Shown: piece by piece, positions 34,930 to 52,600 of the stretch | How positions within the stretch are numbered: position 1 is the stretch's first letter | Layout: every line of letters starts with the position of its first letter | NCBI RefSeq assembly: GCF_027744825.2 | Contig: NC_071340.1 | Location: 8,385,501-8,449,500 of the forward strand | Direction of reading: 5' to 3' | Source of the DNA: Synchiropus splendidus | Taxonomy: Eukaryota; Chordata; Actinopteri; Syngnathiformes; Callionymidae | Length of the DNA: 64,000 nucleotides | Notes under the pieces: generated by a model | What the model was told of the DNA's origin: nothing | The model's database searches: none | Seen by the model: only the letters and a program-made list of their open reading frames with translations | Program-made: the position numbers and the translations under genes

Positions 34930-37325
34930 TTACTCTGCTAGACGTTCCGTATCATCCTGCAAAAACAAAATTATAAATGGAGTAATCAGAGCCATTTTTT
35001 AAATTTAAATATCTAGGCTAGTATAAAGAACAAAAGTAGAATTAATATAGCTATTAATAGCTATTAACCCTAAAAAAAGATGTTCTCCATGTTAAGGCAG
35101 AAAAACAATTCCCAAAACAGACTCAAAAGCATGTTATTATTTCAGTTATGTCTTGATGAACCAAATCACAAACTAGACAATTGTTTCTACCATCGTATAA
35201 ATGCGATTCCTTCGCCTCGAGCGAATTTTTAACACCAATGATCTACTATTGGTAAAATGCAGCTACTACAAGGAGCTCAATCGGAGATTCTGCCGCCGTG
35301 TGGTGAGATTGAGTACTGCTGAAAATATTGAGTCACTTGTTTTAGGGTTCATTTTAACCTGTCGGTGATTTAATAAATCAAATTAAATTTTTAATTACAA
35401 TCATCATTTTTTTTCTAAAGAAGCATTTCGGCAGAACTTACTTTACTTACCTTGATTTTTTGTATTTCTCGACAGACATCTTCATACACAGTAGCCAGCA
35501 GTTCTTCTTTTGACTTCAGTCCATCTAGAAGTGCTATCAGCCAGAGAAAACAAGTTCAAACTCTCATCATTCCAACAGAAAGCAGCCACTAACCGATCAC
35601 TGGCACGTCCCTCTCCATCTCCTGCCGGTTTTTAACATACATGGGCCACACGTGTCCATCAAAATAACCAGGGGGATCAGGGGGCGTGTAAACTCTAGAG
35701 CTGTTGTGAACAGAAAAAAAAACAACTTAGGAAAGAACAATTCTTTCAGTTTTACATTGCTGCGCTTTCTCTGAGAGCTTGCCTTCGCCTCTGCTTGCAC
35801 ACGTTGTATGGTATTTCCATGAAGTATCTTTTGTGGAATAGCTGGTTTAAAGGCCTGCACACAGTTGGCAGATGAAACACAAATAAAATACAATATGAAT
35901 CATGAAGTAAAGAATTAATTGGACTCCAATACATGAAAATTTGCTGCCAATAACCTCAGATTAAAGAATATCTTTTTATATATCTGCCACTTTATCATCA
36001 GTTCTTTACAAATATCAAGAAGTCAGATCCTTTTGATCTTTAGTGAAGAAAATAAAATCATAAAAATCTTGAACTATAAGTGCTTGAGCTACTTTACTTG
36101 TGGTTGAAAATGAGGAATCCTTCCACGATCAGAACAAACGCATCCTCTTTAGAGTCGACTGGTAGAGCTTGTTCCCCCAAGAAAGAAACTGGGTCTCGCA
36201 GCCAGGAATCCACCTGACTCATCATTTTGTCCATGTGGAGAGCGTCCAGCACTGAAAACAGACATTAAACATGTTAGGCCACACGGCTAAACATGAAGAA
36301 GAACGTTGTATAAAGTTGGTCGAGTCATCTCTATGAGTGAAACTGCTAGTTAAATCAGTGCTCCTTGCTTACTGTCATATTGTTTAAACCCCCTGTCGTC
36401 GACTGGAACCACAATGTCGTCCTGTGGAGGAGAAACTGTGAACACACTGAGGCCAGACTCTCCAACATGAGCAAACATTTGGAACCTTGAAAAATGCATC
36501 TTGAGCAATAACACAGCTGTTGGGTATCTGCTGCTGCAAACTCCTGGCAAGAGTCGATTTGCCTCCGTTGGTCATTCTGCAGGGAAAAAAACAAGAAAGG
36601 AAAAACAAACAAACTGGACTTTAAAACATGTAAAACATCTGTAACTTCCAGACAGCGCTTACTTTGAGTGACAGTTCACTTCTGTTTTTACAAGGGGTCA
36701 TTCTCTCACCTTCTACTCGCAGTTAAATAATAGTTTTAATAACAGCCAATTTCTTCATAAAAATGAAGTGTTTAGAATATTCATGGATAAAACTGTTAAC
36801 AGCAGAAGAACAAATCATGTAGCGGGAAACTGATGAAGCAGAAAAACACATTATCAAGCGCACAAAGTGCAAATCAAGAAAGACGCATCTGAATATGATG
36901 AGAAGATATAATCATAATAGATGATGAAAAAATACTGTAAAATAAATAGTAAATGATGTGATCCCTTGATTAGCAAATAATGCAGAAGACACAGAAGTAG
37001 CATAAACATGGAATCCCAAAACTTATGTTTACCACGTCGTGTCGGTTATTAAAATAAAGGTTTTTCACCAAACACAGGGGGCGTGTGATTCACTTATCAG
37101 TATTTGCTGTCACATGCTGGTCCGCTGTTTACTGATTTCCTGCTCTGCAAACACACCACAAGGATTTAAATAACGCACAAACTATGTTCACTGAGAGGAG
37201 CTGTCGGCTACATTCACTCAACTATGTGGATCAGCATGAACCCGTGAAAAAACCCCAAACCAAAACAGTGTAAAGATGAGGCATCTAGTGACTTACCCGC
37301 CAACTCCAATGACGAGCGTCTTCAT
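34930..37325 (-). CDS. nmrk1: Nicotinamide riboside kinase 1
   Basis: Cytosolic kinase converting nicotinamide riboside to NMN in NAD+ salvage. Eight minus-strand coding exons: 37297-37325, 36486-36576, 36373-36421, 36098-36251, 35783-35854, 35594-35700, 35451-35533, 34930-34956. The join gives 203 aa (human 199). The P-loop is GMTNGGKST (about residues 10-18), split by intron 1. Next come the acidic substrate-binding VIAQDAFF, FLIFNHKPLN, the lid region KQRRSSRVYTPPDPPGYFDG, and an acidic C-terminus (DDTERLAE). Intron 5 begins with GC (AG|GCAAGC). The donor after FFK (AAG|GTTCCA) is weak but frame-consistent. The gene is divergent from ostf1, with 959 bp between start codons. Confidence 0.95.
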
Positions 37326-37678
37326 TTGTACTTCTTCACTAGATTACTTCAATAAAACGGATAAAATGTGGAATAAAAAAATATGTCCCGTTAAGTTTTC
37401 TGTAGGGCACAACAACCTTCTGAGGTAAAGTCCAGACGCTGCAACGACATTTGTGTTCACGCGTTTCCGCAATATCGAGCCCCTGATTGGCTACTTCATA
37501 ATGACGTCACGCACCAGCAGCATCCACAGAGTTGCTCGTCTCAAACGACGACTCAACATAAAAATAAAATCTTAACGAGGGGACCAAATAGGATTAACTG
37601 TCACTGAACTTTCTAAAACGGCCCCGTTTCATGGAAACAAGATTAGGCTCTTTCGTTTGCGAATGCGTTTGTTACAGT

Positions 37679-37697
37679 GCATTATGGGACTTGTAGT
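37679..37697 (-). promoter_or_regulatory. ZNF143/THAP11 (SBS) binding motif
   Basis: The 19-mer GCATTATGGGACTTGTAGT is very close to the known SBS motif (ACTACAATTCCCAGCATGC, reverse-complemented). It lies about 350 bp upstream of the nmrk1 start. This motif is typical of housekeeping and bidirectional vertebrate promoters. Confidence 0.65.
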
Positions 37698-38127
37698 ATA
37701 TGTATCAGTAGCGCCCTTTTCCCCAATAATTGTACAGCACTGACAACTTTTTTGTATTAGTTTGTGACTTGTAAAATTCATATTGTTCGTGTAAATTATA
37801 ATGCAAAACTAATAGAAATAAAGAGGTTACTTTTAAAACACAACTTATTTTTTAATCGCTGTATTTATTAGATTTTTTTTTTCTTTTGAAACGTGTGTTT
37901 TGTTTTGTTTTGCTTACTGTTTTCGTCCGAACCACTTTTTAGCACTTATAGAATTATTTAAAATATTTGAACTGTTTATGGTTTTTGTGTTCTGAGGTGC
38001 ATTATGATCCAAATAACAGTGAAAACGTGTGATCACATTGTCATCTTAAGTAAATAAATAAATGCTTGAATACATGAATAAATAAATAGTTTTTTTATTC
38101 ATCATTTTGGCTCGCTCGCTCGGGGTT

Positions 38128-38139
38128 TGCGCACGCGCA
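38128..38139 (+). promoter_or_regulatory. NRF1-type binding motif
   Basis: TGCGCACGCGCA matches the NRF1 palindrome consensus YGCGCANGCGCR and lies about 150 bp upstream of the ostf1 start codon. A second GCGCACGCGC-type site follows in ostf1 intron 1 near 38590. Confidence 0.6.
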
Positions 38140-38284
38140 CACAGACTTTTCCGTGTGGCTCGCAGCCTCGCTGAACTTCCTCATTGGGAGCGCTCCTCCA
38201 CTGCTCTGCAGTCCAGCGTCGTTTTTTTTTGCTTTGAAAACACTCACTAGACGACGTTGTCAACTTTAGTTTTCCTGCTCCAAG

Positions 38285-43701
<5,417 letters not shown>

Positions 43702-44082
43702 GCCAGGGGCCTGTGAGTGGAGGAGATGGATGACTAACATAGATTGCTGCTGTGGTTCTGACTGTAACTGTCTTGTCACTCGTGTTCACGCACTGCGGTT
43801 CGGGGGACCCAAGTTATGAGACACATTCCATGCAGAGATTATGTTTAGCCCAGTTTCTCTGGAATTCAAGTGCCAGCCGAGATTAACATCATAGAAGTTT
43901 TGTTACCTTTATTGAACTTCAAATTTTGGAAGCTTTCGACAGCTTGGTTTCCACTCTGGGAAGTTTTATTGTGTGCGTCTTTCTGATCGTGTCAAAGGGG
44001 GAAAAAAGTGCCTTTTGTATATTTGTGAACAGAATGTTTGCTTCTTTCTTCTTGAAATTCAGTCAGCTTTGTCTCATCCTGC

Positions 44083-44088
44083 AATAAA
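44083..44088 (+). terminator. ostf1: ostf1 polyadenylation signal
   Basis: AATAAA about 380 nt downstream of the ostf1 stop codon, followed by a GT/T-rich stretch (GTTTGTTTGTC) typical of a downstream element. Confidence 0.65.
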
Positions 44089-44124
44089 AGATTTTAATTT
44101 AAAGCCCAAACATCCAAGTTTGTT

Positions 44125-46500
44125 TGTCAGATTGTTTATTATCAAATTCAGCATGTTGATGACATTCCAGAGGCAGAGAAGGCAAAATATGTTCTCAAAA
44201 GGGATTTTCAAGTACATGCTACATCACAGCCAAACCAGAGAACTGCTTCGTTCTGACTGCAACATTTACAGGAATGACATGTGTGTCCTTCTTATTCTGC
44301 TCCATTCACGCCGCGGGAATAGGAAACACTTTGCTACACACGAGACCCACATTGTTGTGTGGTCTATTCTTCATTTGGTGGAGGAGAAAATCAGAACTCC
44401 CGTTTGCTGAGTCCAGAACAATTAAGTAACTATTGAAGCACAGAAAGTCATTTCAATGATTTCAGAGAGCCAAAACATGCAATCCTGTTGGGAGGGCTGC
44501 TTCAAAAACATGAAATTGTTAATGTCACAAAAACAACTTTGTCTTTTGCAAAGGCACATATGACTTTGAAGAAGCTCATTTTTGGATCATCTCACGACAA
44601 ATGATCATAATTAAATGAGTTGAAAATTCACCACGAGACATGAAACATAGGAACTTGTCACCTTTTGCATACAAACATTGGAATACTGTCTTTTTACCTC
44701 GCTTTTCTTTTTCCCCCTAACATTGCTTTATAGTCCATCACTTCTGTTACTGAAGTCTCTCCAAATAAGCTCCACCTCTTTTTGTGAGCGTGTGGATGAT
44801 GACAGCATCTTTAGTGGCTCACAGTCCCCCAGTGAGCTTCAAACCTGCTACTACAGTACGCTGCTGTGCTGACAGAGCACTTCAAAACAAAGTCTTCAGA
44901 AACAAGACTGCGCTGATGGTGGTGACCCTGACACTTGGAATTACATTTTTTTGCGTCAGAGGAAAACAGTAGTTTGGACTCAAAGTAGGAAGATATTTGT
45001 CCAAAAGGCGAAGCTGCAAAGGTGAGAGGAAAAGCACTTATTGTGAGGTCAACACCTTCAGGAGAGAGCCAATCAGATTACTGGTAGAACAGAGCTGAGG
45101 ATGGTGCTGGGCACTTGGATCGGACCCATCGCTCTGCCCACTCCAGGACACTTAGGTGGCCTGATAAAGAGACAAGCTTGCTGATAGAATGAGTGTAGAC
45201 ATGTTGAAGCACTGGGTGTATCTTCCAACTTCTGTCTGCACCCTTGAGCCACATGCTGCTCTTCAGAGTAATGGTTGGATGGGTCGGGTCTGTCACTGCA
45301 CGTGGGCGTCTTTGCAAGTAGAAGATGGCGACTAAGAAAGGGCAAGTAGTGAGAAGCCTTGCTAAGAGGACGATGCTAAGGGAACCAATGAAAGGGGAGG
45401 CTACTGGTGTGGGAATAGGCAACATAGCTTCACGGTTGGAAAACAAAGATCACTGCAGGACAAATAGTCCCATGGATCTATTGGTTTTCAAACTACCACA
45501 CCTCAAGAACATGAATACTGCGTAGGACAGTGAAGGAGTTCCACTGTACATTTGGGTTTTTTTAGAAAGTGTCCACTACATTCCTGATCTAGGTATCCTG
45601 GGTCAGATTCACCTGCGTCTCTGTAGTCCAGAGATGTTTGGACTCTCAGACCAAATCTCTAAAACACTGTAATATGATATGACAAGGGAAGCTAAAAGAT
45701 GGTGTTGTCTCAAGTGAAGTCAACACAGGACTGACTCATTTTTGCCAAGGATGCAGCTCTTGTTATCGATATGGGCTCCTTGGAACGGATGTCTGAAGCC
45801 ATGGTGCTCAACAGGACTAGAGGTCTCTCAACTCAGCAAAGCAAAGTGGCGTACTGCAGGCAGGCAACTGACAAGCAGATGTCGGCTCCAGGAGGTGAAG
45901 CAAACGTTGGAATTCAGTCATAATTTAAAGAGCAGAGATGCCAAGCTCACCCACAAGGAAGCAGCAGCCAGGGCTAATACTGCTGATGATGTGTGCACAC
46001 AGACGCGTGCAGGCTTGGTAGCCCACTTTAGAAACCCATCCTGACTGACTTGTGCCTTAGCTAAATTATTAACAACTTATTTAAAATGTATCAAAACTAC
46101 CGGTAGTTTGTTTTTAAAGCGACAGTTGAGAAGCACAGCAGTCACTTTACTGTAAATAAAACACAAAACTGCATCCATGTGAGCAGCTGTTGGATCAAGA
46201 AGAGCTCTTCTGACAGAATTAATTCAGGTCACACAAATAAAAAACATAGTAGATTGGAAGAACTTTTTTTTTGTTAATTTAGAGCCTTCAGCGGACAGGC
46301 AACAAAACGGTATAAAATAATCTGTTTAAATAAATAAATTTCTCAGATAAATGAAAATACAATAAAAAGGAAATGATTGGGATAAAACAGGCGACGAATA
46401 AAAACTCCCACCTGGAAGAAACATTTTCCCTCTACATTTTTGTTTTTTTGCAAAAATGAAAATATAGGTTTTCCCACGTTTTTCTCAAGAAAAAAAAAGG
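44125..46500. other. ostf1-mapkapk5 intergenic region, no gene recognised
   Basis: Convergent 3' ends flank this stretch. Open frames of 90-120 codons occur at 45073-45446 and 45742-46044. They overlap on opposite strands, lack recognisable domains and have no splice context. An unidentified decayed repeat is possible. Confidence 0.5.
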
Positions 46501-46648
46501 TATCAATGAGTCCTTGTTCGGAAGATATCTACAGTTGTACAACAGGTCTCGGCTAAACTGCGGAATAACAAAAACGCGACGTAGAAAAGCCTCTTTACAG
46601 GTTAAAAAGAGTTGTAGTAAAGGATATAAAAAGAAGTTAGAAAGGTGT

Positions 46649-49600
46649 CTAACTAATGAGATTGGTCTTCTCTTCGATGGCCTGTTTGACGATCTCGGCC
46701 AACTTCAGGCGGTCCACTTTGTCGGAAAAGGCGCGTCCTGAAGCAGAAAACGAAGGCCAGTTTATATAAGATGATAAATTTTGTCATCTCCATGCACTTT
46801 GTTCTGACTTGAGGGGACTTAGACCATCAGCTACTGTGCCACAAGGGTCTAACTTCCGTGCATTGCTGTTTACTATACTTATAAAAGACACCAACACAGT
46901 ATGAGCATTAAGAGAAACTGGAATTCTCTCTGTCCCCTTTGTAGCTATGACAGGTTTATTTCCAATAAACAACCTCACACTTTGCTGGCGTGTCACGACC
47001 ATCTAGTTTCCAACCCCACTGTAGGAAAACGGACTTTAGACTCCAAGGAGCTTTTAAAACGGTTGTCTGTCAGACGTAAAGTGTTCTCAGACCTCTGGCT
47101 TCAATTCCGTTCATTCTCAGTAAAGACTTCAGTAATGATGACTGACCGTCCCAGCTGAGTCCCTGCAGACCATCACGCAGCAGTTTGCAGTCCCTGTTGA
47201 ACCTCCAGGCTTCGTGCATCACGGTGTTCAGCTTCTCGTCCTCATTCTCGCCTGAGAAGAACATAAACGGAAGCCATTGAAAGACGCAATAGTGATGTAG
47301 GTTAACTGAGACACACCCTGCTCACATAGGTGAGTGAATGAAATATCACTGAGTGCAGAGCAGCGGTTGCCGCTGCAGCCTCAGCTCACGTTTGGCCTAC
47401 AGGCGCTCCGGCTTCCTGTCACAGTTATTTGGCTGGGATGAGTGTGAGAACTGGTCTGACTGTGTGTCCTCACACCAGCCGCTGTGAGTCATTAGATGCT
47501 GCTTACACATTAACATTTTCAAATCAGGCCTGGAAATAGCAACACTTGGTTGTTAAACTAAGTATGACGGGATGTAGGATTTAGCATAGCTCACTATTCA
47601 GTCCTGTCATGATACTAACCAGGGGCAGACAGAAAAGACGGTGACCACATGACACCACGGATGGTGTGGTATGAAAGGATGATTCCTCGCGACTTCCATA
47701 TGTAATATGTGCACTCTCTAGTGTTAAACCGCAGAGCAGAGTTGAAGGCACGGTCAGGTGCTCTCCCGTGACAAATGCTGCCAGACGTGGGAACGTTCCT
47801 ATGAAGGAATGACCCCGTCTCACTAACCTGAGATGATAAACCAATAAGCTACCTCAGAAAAATGCCCAAGGTTTGTCTTCGAAGTGAGCAAACGCAGCAG
47901 TTGTTATGGAGTCAGAGTTCTGCCGACGCCAAGCCAAGCGTCGGCCGGAAAAACACGAGCACGACTCTCTTTTGAACTAACTGCTGCAGCTGCCAAAACC
48001 TGAGATTAAGATCGCTAAAGCAGGCAGGTTCTCCGATAACAGGACTCTCTGGGGTTTCAGTGCTGGTTGGCCCAGAGTCAGCTGAAGACAGACGCACTGG
48101 ATTAACACAATCAAATGAACAGCTAGTATGAGCTTGTGATGCCTCGATGGTGCTGTCGCTCACCGGCTTGTGGCAGGATACACTGTGCAATGACGTCTCG
48201 CAGTTTTTCCAGTGCTACATTAGAGTCTTCGCCACCGTTTTCTGGGTCGTGAATGAAGAAACCGTCGTTTGGCTTTGGGCTGGAACACGAGCAGAAGATC
48301 GCATTGCTTCCACCAACAACATTGCGATAACAAGAGGCCGAGCTGCCGCTGTGACGGCGCCTCACCCGAGAAGTTTCCGTTTCCTGAGGATCGGGTTGTT
48401 GACGGAGTTGAGGGGCTTCAGGCTGACATTCAGATCCTGGATCCGCATGTTGGCCAACTGCTCTGCATGTGCCTGCTGGATTCCTGCGACCACCGCCTGC
48501 AGTACAGTCAGTGAAAACCAGATTGAGGGGAGAAAAGGTTCAAGGCCTTTAAACAATTACCAGACCTATCCCAGTCTATTCCTGTCATAGTTGTATACAA
48601 ATGAGTTGTGTGCCAATGAGCTGCAACAATTTACTAGATTTACTAGTGAGAGTCCAGTGTGATGGAGCAGTTCTACTTTCACAGTTGCTCTTTTTTGCAC
48701 TGACCTTGTCCATCATCATTTGAGCGGAGGGCAAGACGTTATCCAGGGCCTCGGTGCTGTTGAGCCACGGGTGAGCCAGGACTCCCTCAATGGTCAGTCT
48801 TTCCTCAGGCTTCACCTTCAAGAGCCTGAAGAGGAGCATCCAAAATGAGCGTCGAGCAAGGGGACGTCGACCAGAGCAGCGGTCGCACATACTTGCGCAC
48901 AATGTCTTTAGCCATTTCAGAAATCTGACTCCATTCGTCTTCGGGAAAGTCGAAACTGCCCGTCATGATCTTCTTCCTCATGTCTTTGGGGATGGTTCGA
49001 CTGTGGTGTTTGGAGTAGAACGGGGGATAGCCGCACAGCATCACGTAGATGATCACGCCAAGAGACCAGAGATCACAGCTCTGGAAGAAACGCCATCTCT
49101 CAGTCCAGCCTTCAGAGAGGCAGTCCTCAGTGTCTCACCTTGTTGTAGGTATATGGAGTGGGTGAGGTAGGTATAATTCCAGATTTTTCCTTCTGGTGCC
49201 GTCTTTGAGCCTCAAGTACCTGGACATACAAGATCAGTGTTAACCAACCAACAAAAAAATGTGTTTATCTGCACAGAAATCTGAAAAAAACCCAAAACTT
49301 TTCAACCTGAGGTGCTACGTAATAGGGAGTGAACTGAGGAGTCATCAAGTCCCCTTGATCAATCTTGGCAAAGCCGAAGTCACACAGCTTCACAGGAGCA
49401 TCCTGGAATAGAATCAAACATGTTTTGAAGTTCCATCATTGTGTATTAAATCATGCGCTCCATCTTCCTTCTTCTGTTTTTTTTCCCACTGTCACGATTG
49501 AAAGTGAAAGATTTGTGAATACAATTAAAACGTTTTGTTACCAGAGAGTTATCCTTGAAGAGCAGGTTCTCTGGCTTCAGGTCACGATGTGCAATATTTA

Positions 49601-52600
49601 GGGAGTGACAGTGCTCCAAAGCTTGACTGATCTAAAACAAGAATCAAAAGATGTTGATGAGGTCAAGCGAGAGAGACGTCTGAAAAATAAAGCTACATCA
49701 TAGGTAAGAATGGGAGGGATGGTCGACTGGTCTGCTCGGGGAGGTCAGCACTTGCTTGGCTCCACCAGGCACATCCTCTCTGTGTATCCTTCTCGACCGA
49801 AGGACGGCTAGTTTGAACAAAAATAGCCTGACCTTTGGATTGGCTAGACATGGTGAAGCCGCTACACACAGTCAGCAAGAATTTACCTATGGCACCCTGG
49901 AGTTGCAGCACTTTAAGCCAGTCAACAAATAAGACTCATTACATGAATTGCCCAATGTATGGATCAAAGAGGCACCACAGGGACGCCAATGCTGCTCTTG
50001 TATTGAAACAGTTTGGTGGGGAGCAGAACGGAGAAGGATTATAACAGGAACGACATCCATCTTAAAAGTCAGACAGATTAAGGAATTTGCCGCCGGTCAG
50101 AAGAGCACTCTTAACTCACCTGCTTTGTGACTTGGCTGGCCATCTTCTCGGTAAAGTGCCTGTGCTGACTGATTCTGTGGAAAAGTTCACCACCCTCCAT
50201 CATCTCCATGACTATTAGAAGCCTCGCTCTGGAAAACAAAGTGTAGAAAACGCACTGCTGTTCATCCAGAATTGTCAGACTAATGAGACCAAGACGCTTA
50301 AATGCAACATGAAGACTCACAAGTTCTTACCTAGGACTGGACTCGTGTGGGAATTGGACACTGTTGGCATACACCTCAAGGATCTGGACTATGTTAGGAT
50401 GGTTGGCACACATCATGTGGAGTCGAACCTGGATTGTTAACACATCAGAGGTGAACATGACTGACATCCCAACAGCATGGCAGCCTGCTCTGCCTGATAA
50501 TATGTGAACAAATAAAGCAATATCCAGTTCAACTGCTTTTCCTCCACACTGGTTGAAGCATCATTATCATAGCTTAACAACTTTCTGTTCGAACCAATGT
50601 TTAGGTTTATGAGTTGTTTGGGGGCTTCAAAACTGGGAATAGTTCATTTGATGACAAAACCAAAGTATATTGACACCAACGTGGACCCGGGTAACTGTCG
50701 GTCTCTGACCTCATTCCTGGCCTTGGGGCGATCAATGAGGATCTTCAGGGCGAGGCGTTCCTGAGTCGATTTCTTCACACAGACTCTAGAAGACAGGAAA
50801 CAAGATCGCCTTTGAAATCGGTACTTGAGTCATGTCATCTGGTTCTACACACTGGGAATCTATTGTTCATACAGGGGTGTCTAAAGCTATCCACGCCACC
50901 AGACTTGAACAGTCGCTATGTTCAAGACTATGTGTCAGACCTTAATGAAATACAATATTTATTACAGATAGAAAATGTTATTTCAGAGCAGCAGCACAGA
51001 AATGAATCCTGTCTCCCTGCAGGATTAATAGCAATGACAAGGCTTCCTTTCTCTTTCATGCCAGGCCTGTTTGTTATGACACTGTTATCGACCTGCAAGG
51101 AACCAAGACGGGACCAGTTTGGTTTATTTTGTCAACAACGCAGAAATATTTGAATCCTTGTTAGATCCCACAGGAAGCTGCCCTGTTACATTCCATCTAA
51201 CAATGTGGCAACCAGAGCAGATTACAGTCGAACACACAACCACACACTCGTGTGAACACCACCCCTTTGCACTAACAGAGGCCAAATCTCTGAACTGTTA
51301 GACTCTCTGCAAAGATACAGATTTATTTTTGTTCATAAAACCTCAAACAGCAACAAAGAAAAACAAAAAACAAAAAATCAATTTCCTCCCTGCAACCCCT
51401 CACTTCACGTTTTTAAATTCTCCATTTGCAGGAACCTTCTCTCTCAGCAACCACTAAACCATAAATTACAGTGACAAGCTTTAAGAGAAGAAACTTTCTG
51501 CTCGGGCCAAAGTTCACCTACTGGGAAGCCATACCTCACCAATGAATCACAGAGTTAGAGGGGCGGGCCAGTGAAGAATGCGCTATGTTCCTGAGGTTGA
51601 ATCAGGGAAACCAATCGCTACTTCATAAATTGGACTGAAACACTGACGCATACAGTCTGGAGATGAGTTGAGCAAGAGGTACTTGGATGCGCATGATGCA
51701 GAATGAATCACACCGATTCTGAAAGGAGAACTGATGAGTCAGCGTTCGGAACTCACAGGTTCTGTTCTGAGATCTCGATGTGCTGAAACAGGAAGAAACG
51801 CTGACAGATGCCTGATACTACCATCACTGCTATAAATTAAAGCAGCGTCTCACACATGAGCTCCCAAACAAGATCTGGGGAGGAACAAGCTGGAAAATTC
51901 ACGCAGCATATTCAACGGAGACGACACCTTAGCTGCAAATTAGCATTTGAATAAAGCATGGCAGGCCAAGGCGGTGTCATTAATCGTTACTATTCTGTCT
52001 GGCAGTTTGAAAGCACCAATTGTTAAGTCATCCTGAGATCAAAATACTGGGGTGATCCCAGTATTTACAGTCTGAATGAGATACCAAATACCAATCTTAG
52101 GGGCTTTCCACACTCTGGTGGCCTGAGTTTGATTCACCTCCTGCTGTGCGTCTTGATTTCAGTTATTTAAGTGAGAGAGATTACTGATAATCGAGAAGAG
52201 TTAGTCAGTGCAGTACGGATCCAGATGTCAAAAATAGTCTGGTGATCTTCAGTAACTTCAGAAAAAACAGTGTCTTTCCTCCTCACTGTTCTCCTCATGC
52301 AGACAGCTGTGCAGATCACAGCAGTTGCAACAGCACAGCAACAGTTAGATCGCAATGTTGCTCATTCAACTAAATCGTTTATCAGCCTAAAAAAGGTGAA
52401 AACACGCGACTTATCAAACAGCCGAACACATCCCAAGTCCCGGACCGCTGCGCTCCCATTCCCCAGCACCAGTTTCCTGCAGCTGTGGGTGCACACTTCA
52501 GTGTTCAGGGAGTTTGCAAATCCAACCGTCCAACCAGACAGCGATCAGACCCTTTGCTGCCCGGCAGCTCCCCAGGCGTGATCAAGTCCACGGACATCAC

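Larger units (their letters stand above)
37326..38284. promoter_or_regulatory. Shared nmrk1/ostf1 divergent promoter interval
   Basis: Only 959 bp separate the two divergent start codons, so both core promoters must lie here unless leaders start inside the genes. Near ostf1 the sequence is CpG-rich. It holds a ZNF143/THAP11-type motif (37679-37697) and an NRF1-type motif (38128-38139). No convincing TATA box was identified at either end. The middle is AT-rich, so there may be two close promoters and not one. Confidence 0.6.

Noticed and set aside
45073..46044. Overlapping ORFs of 90-122 codons in the ostf1-mapkapk5 gap
   Set aside because: They overlap on opposite strands, have no recognisable domain and lack splice signals or matching phases. 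Chance or unidentified repeat.
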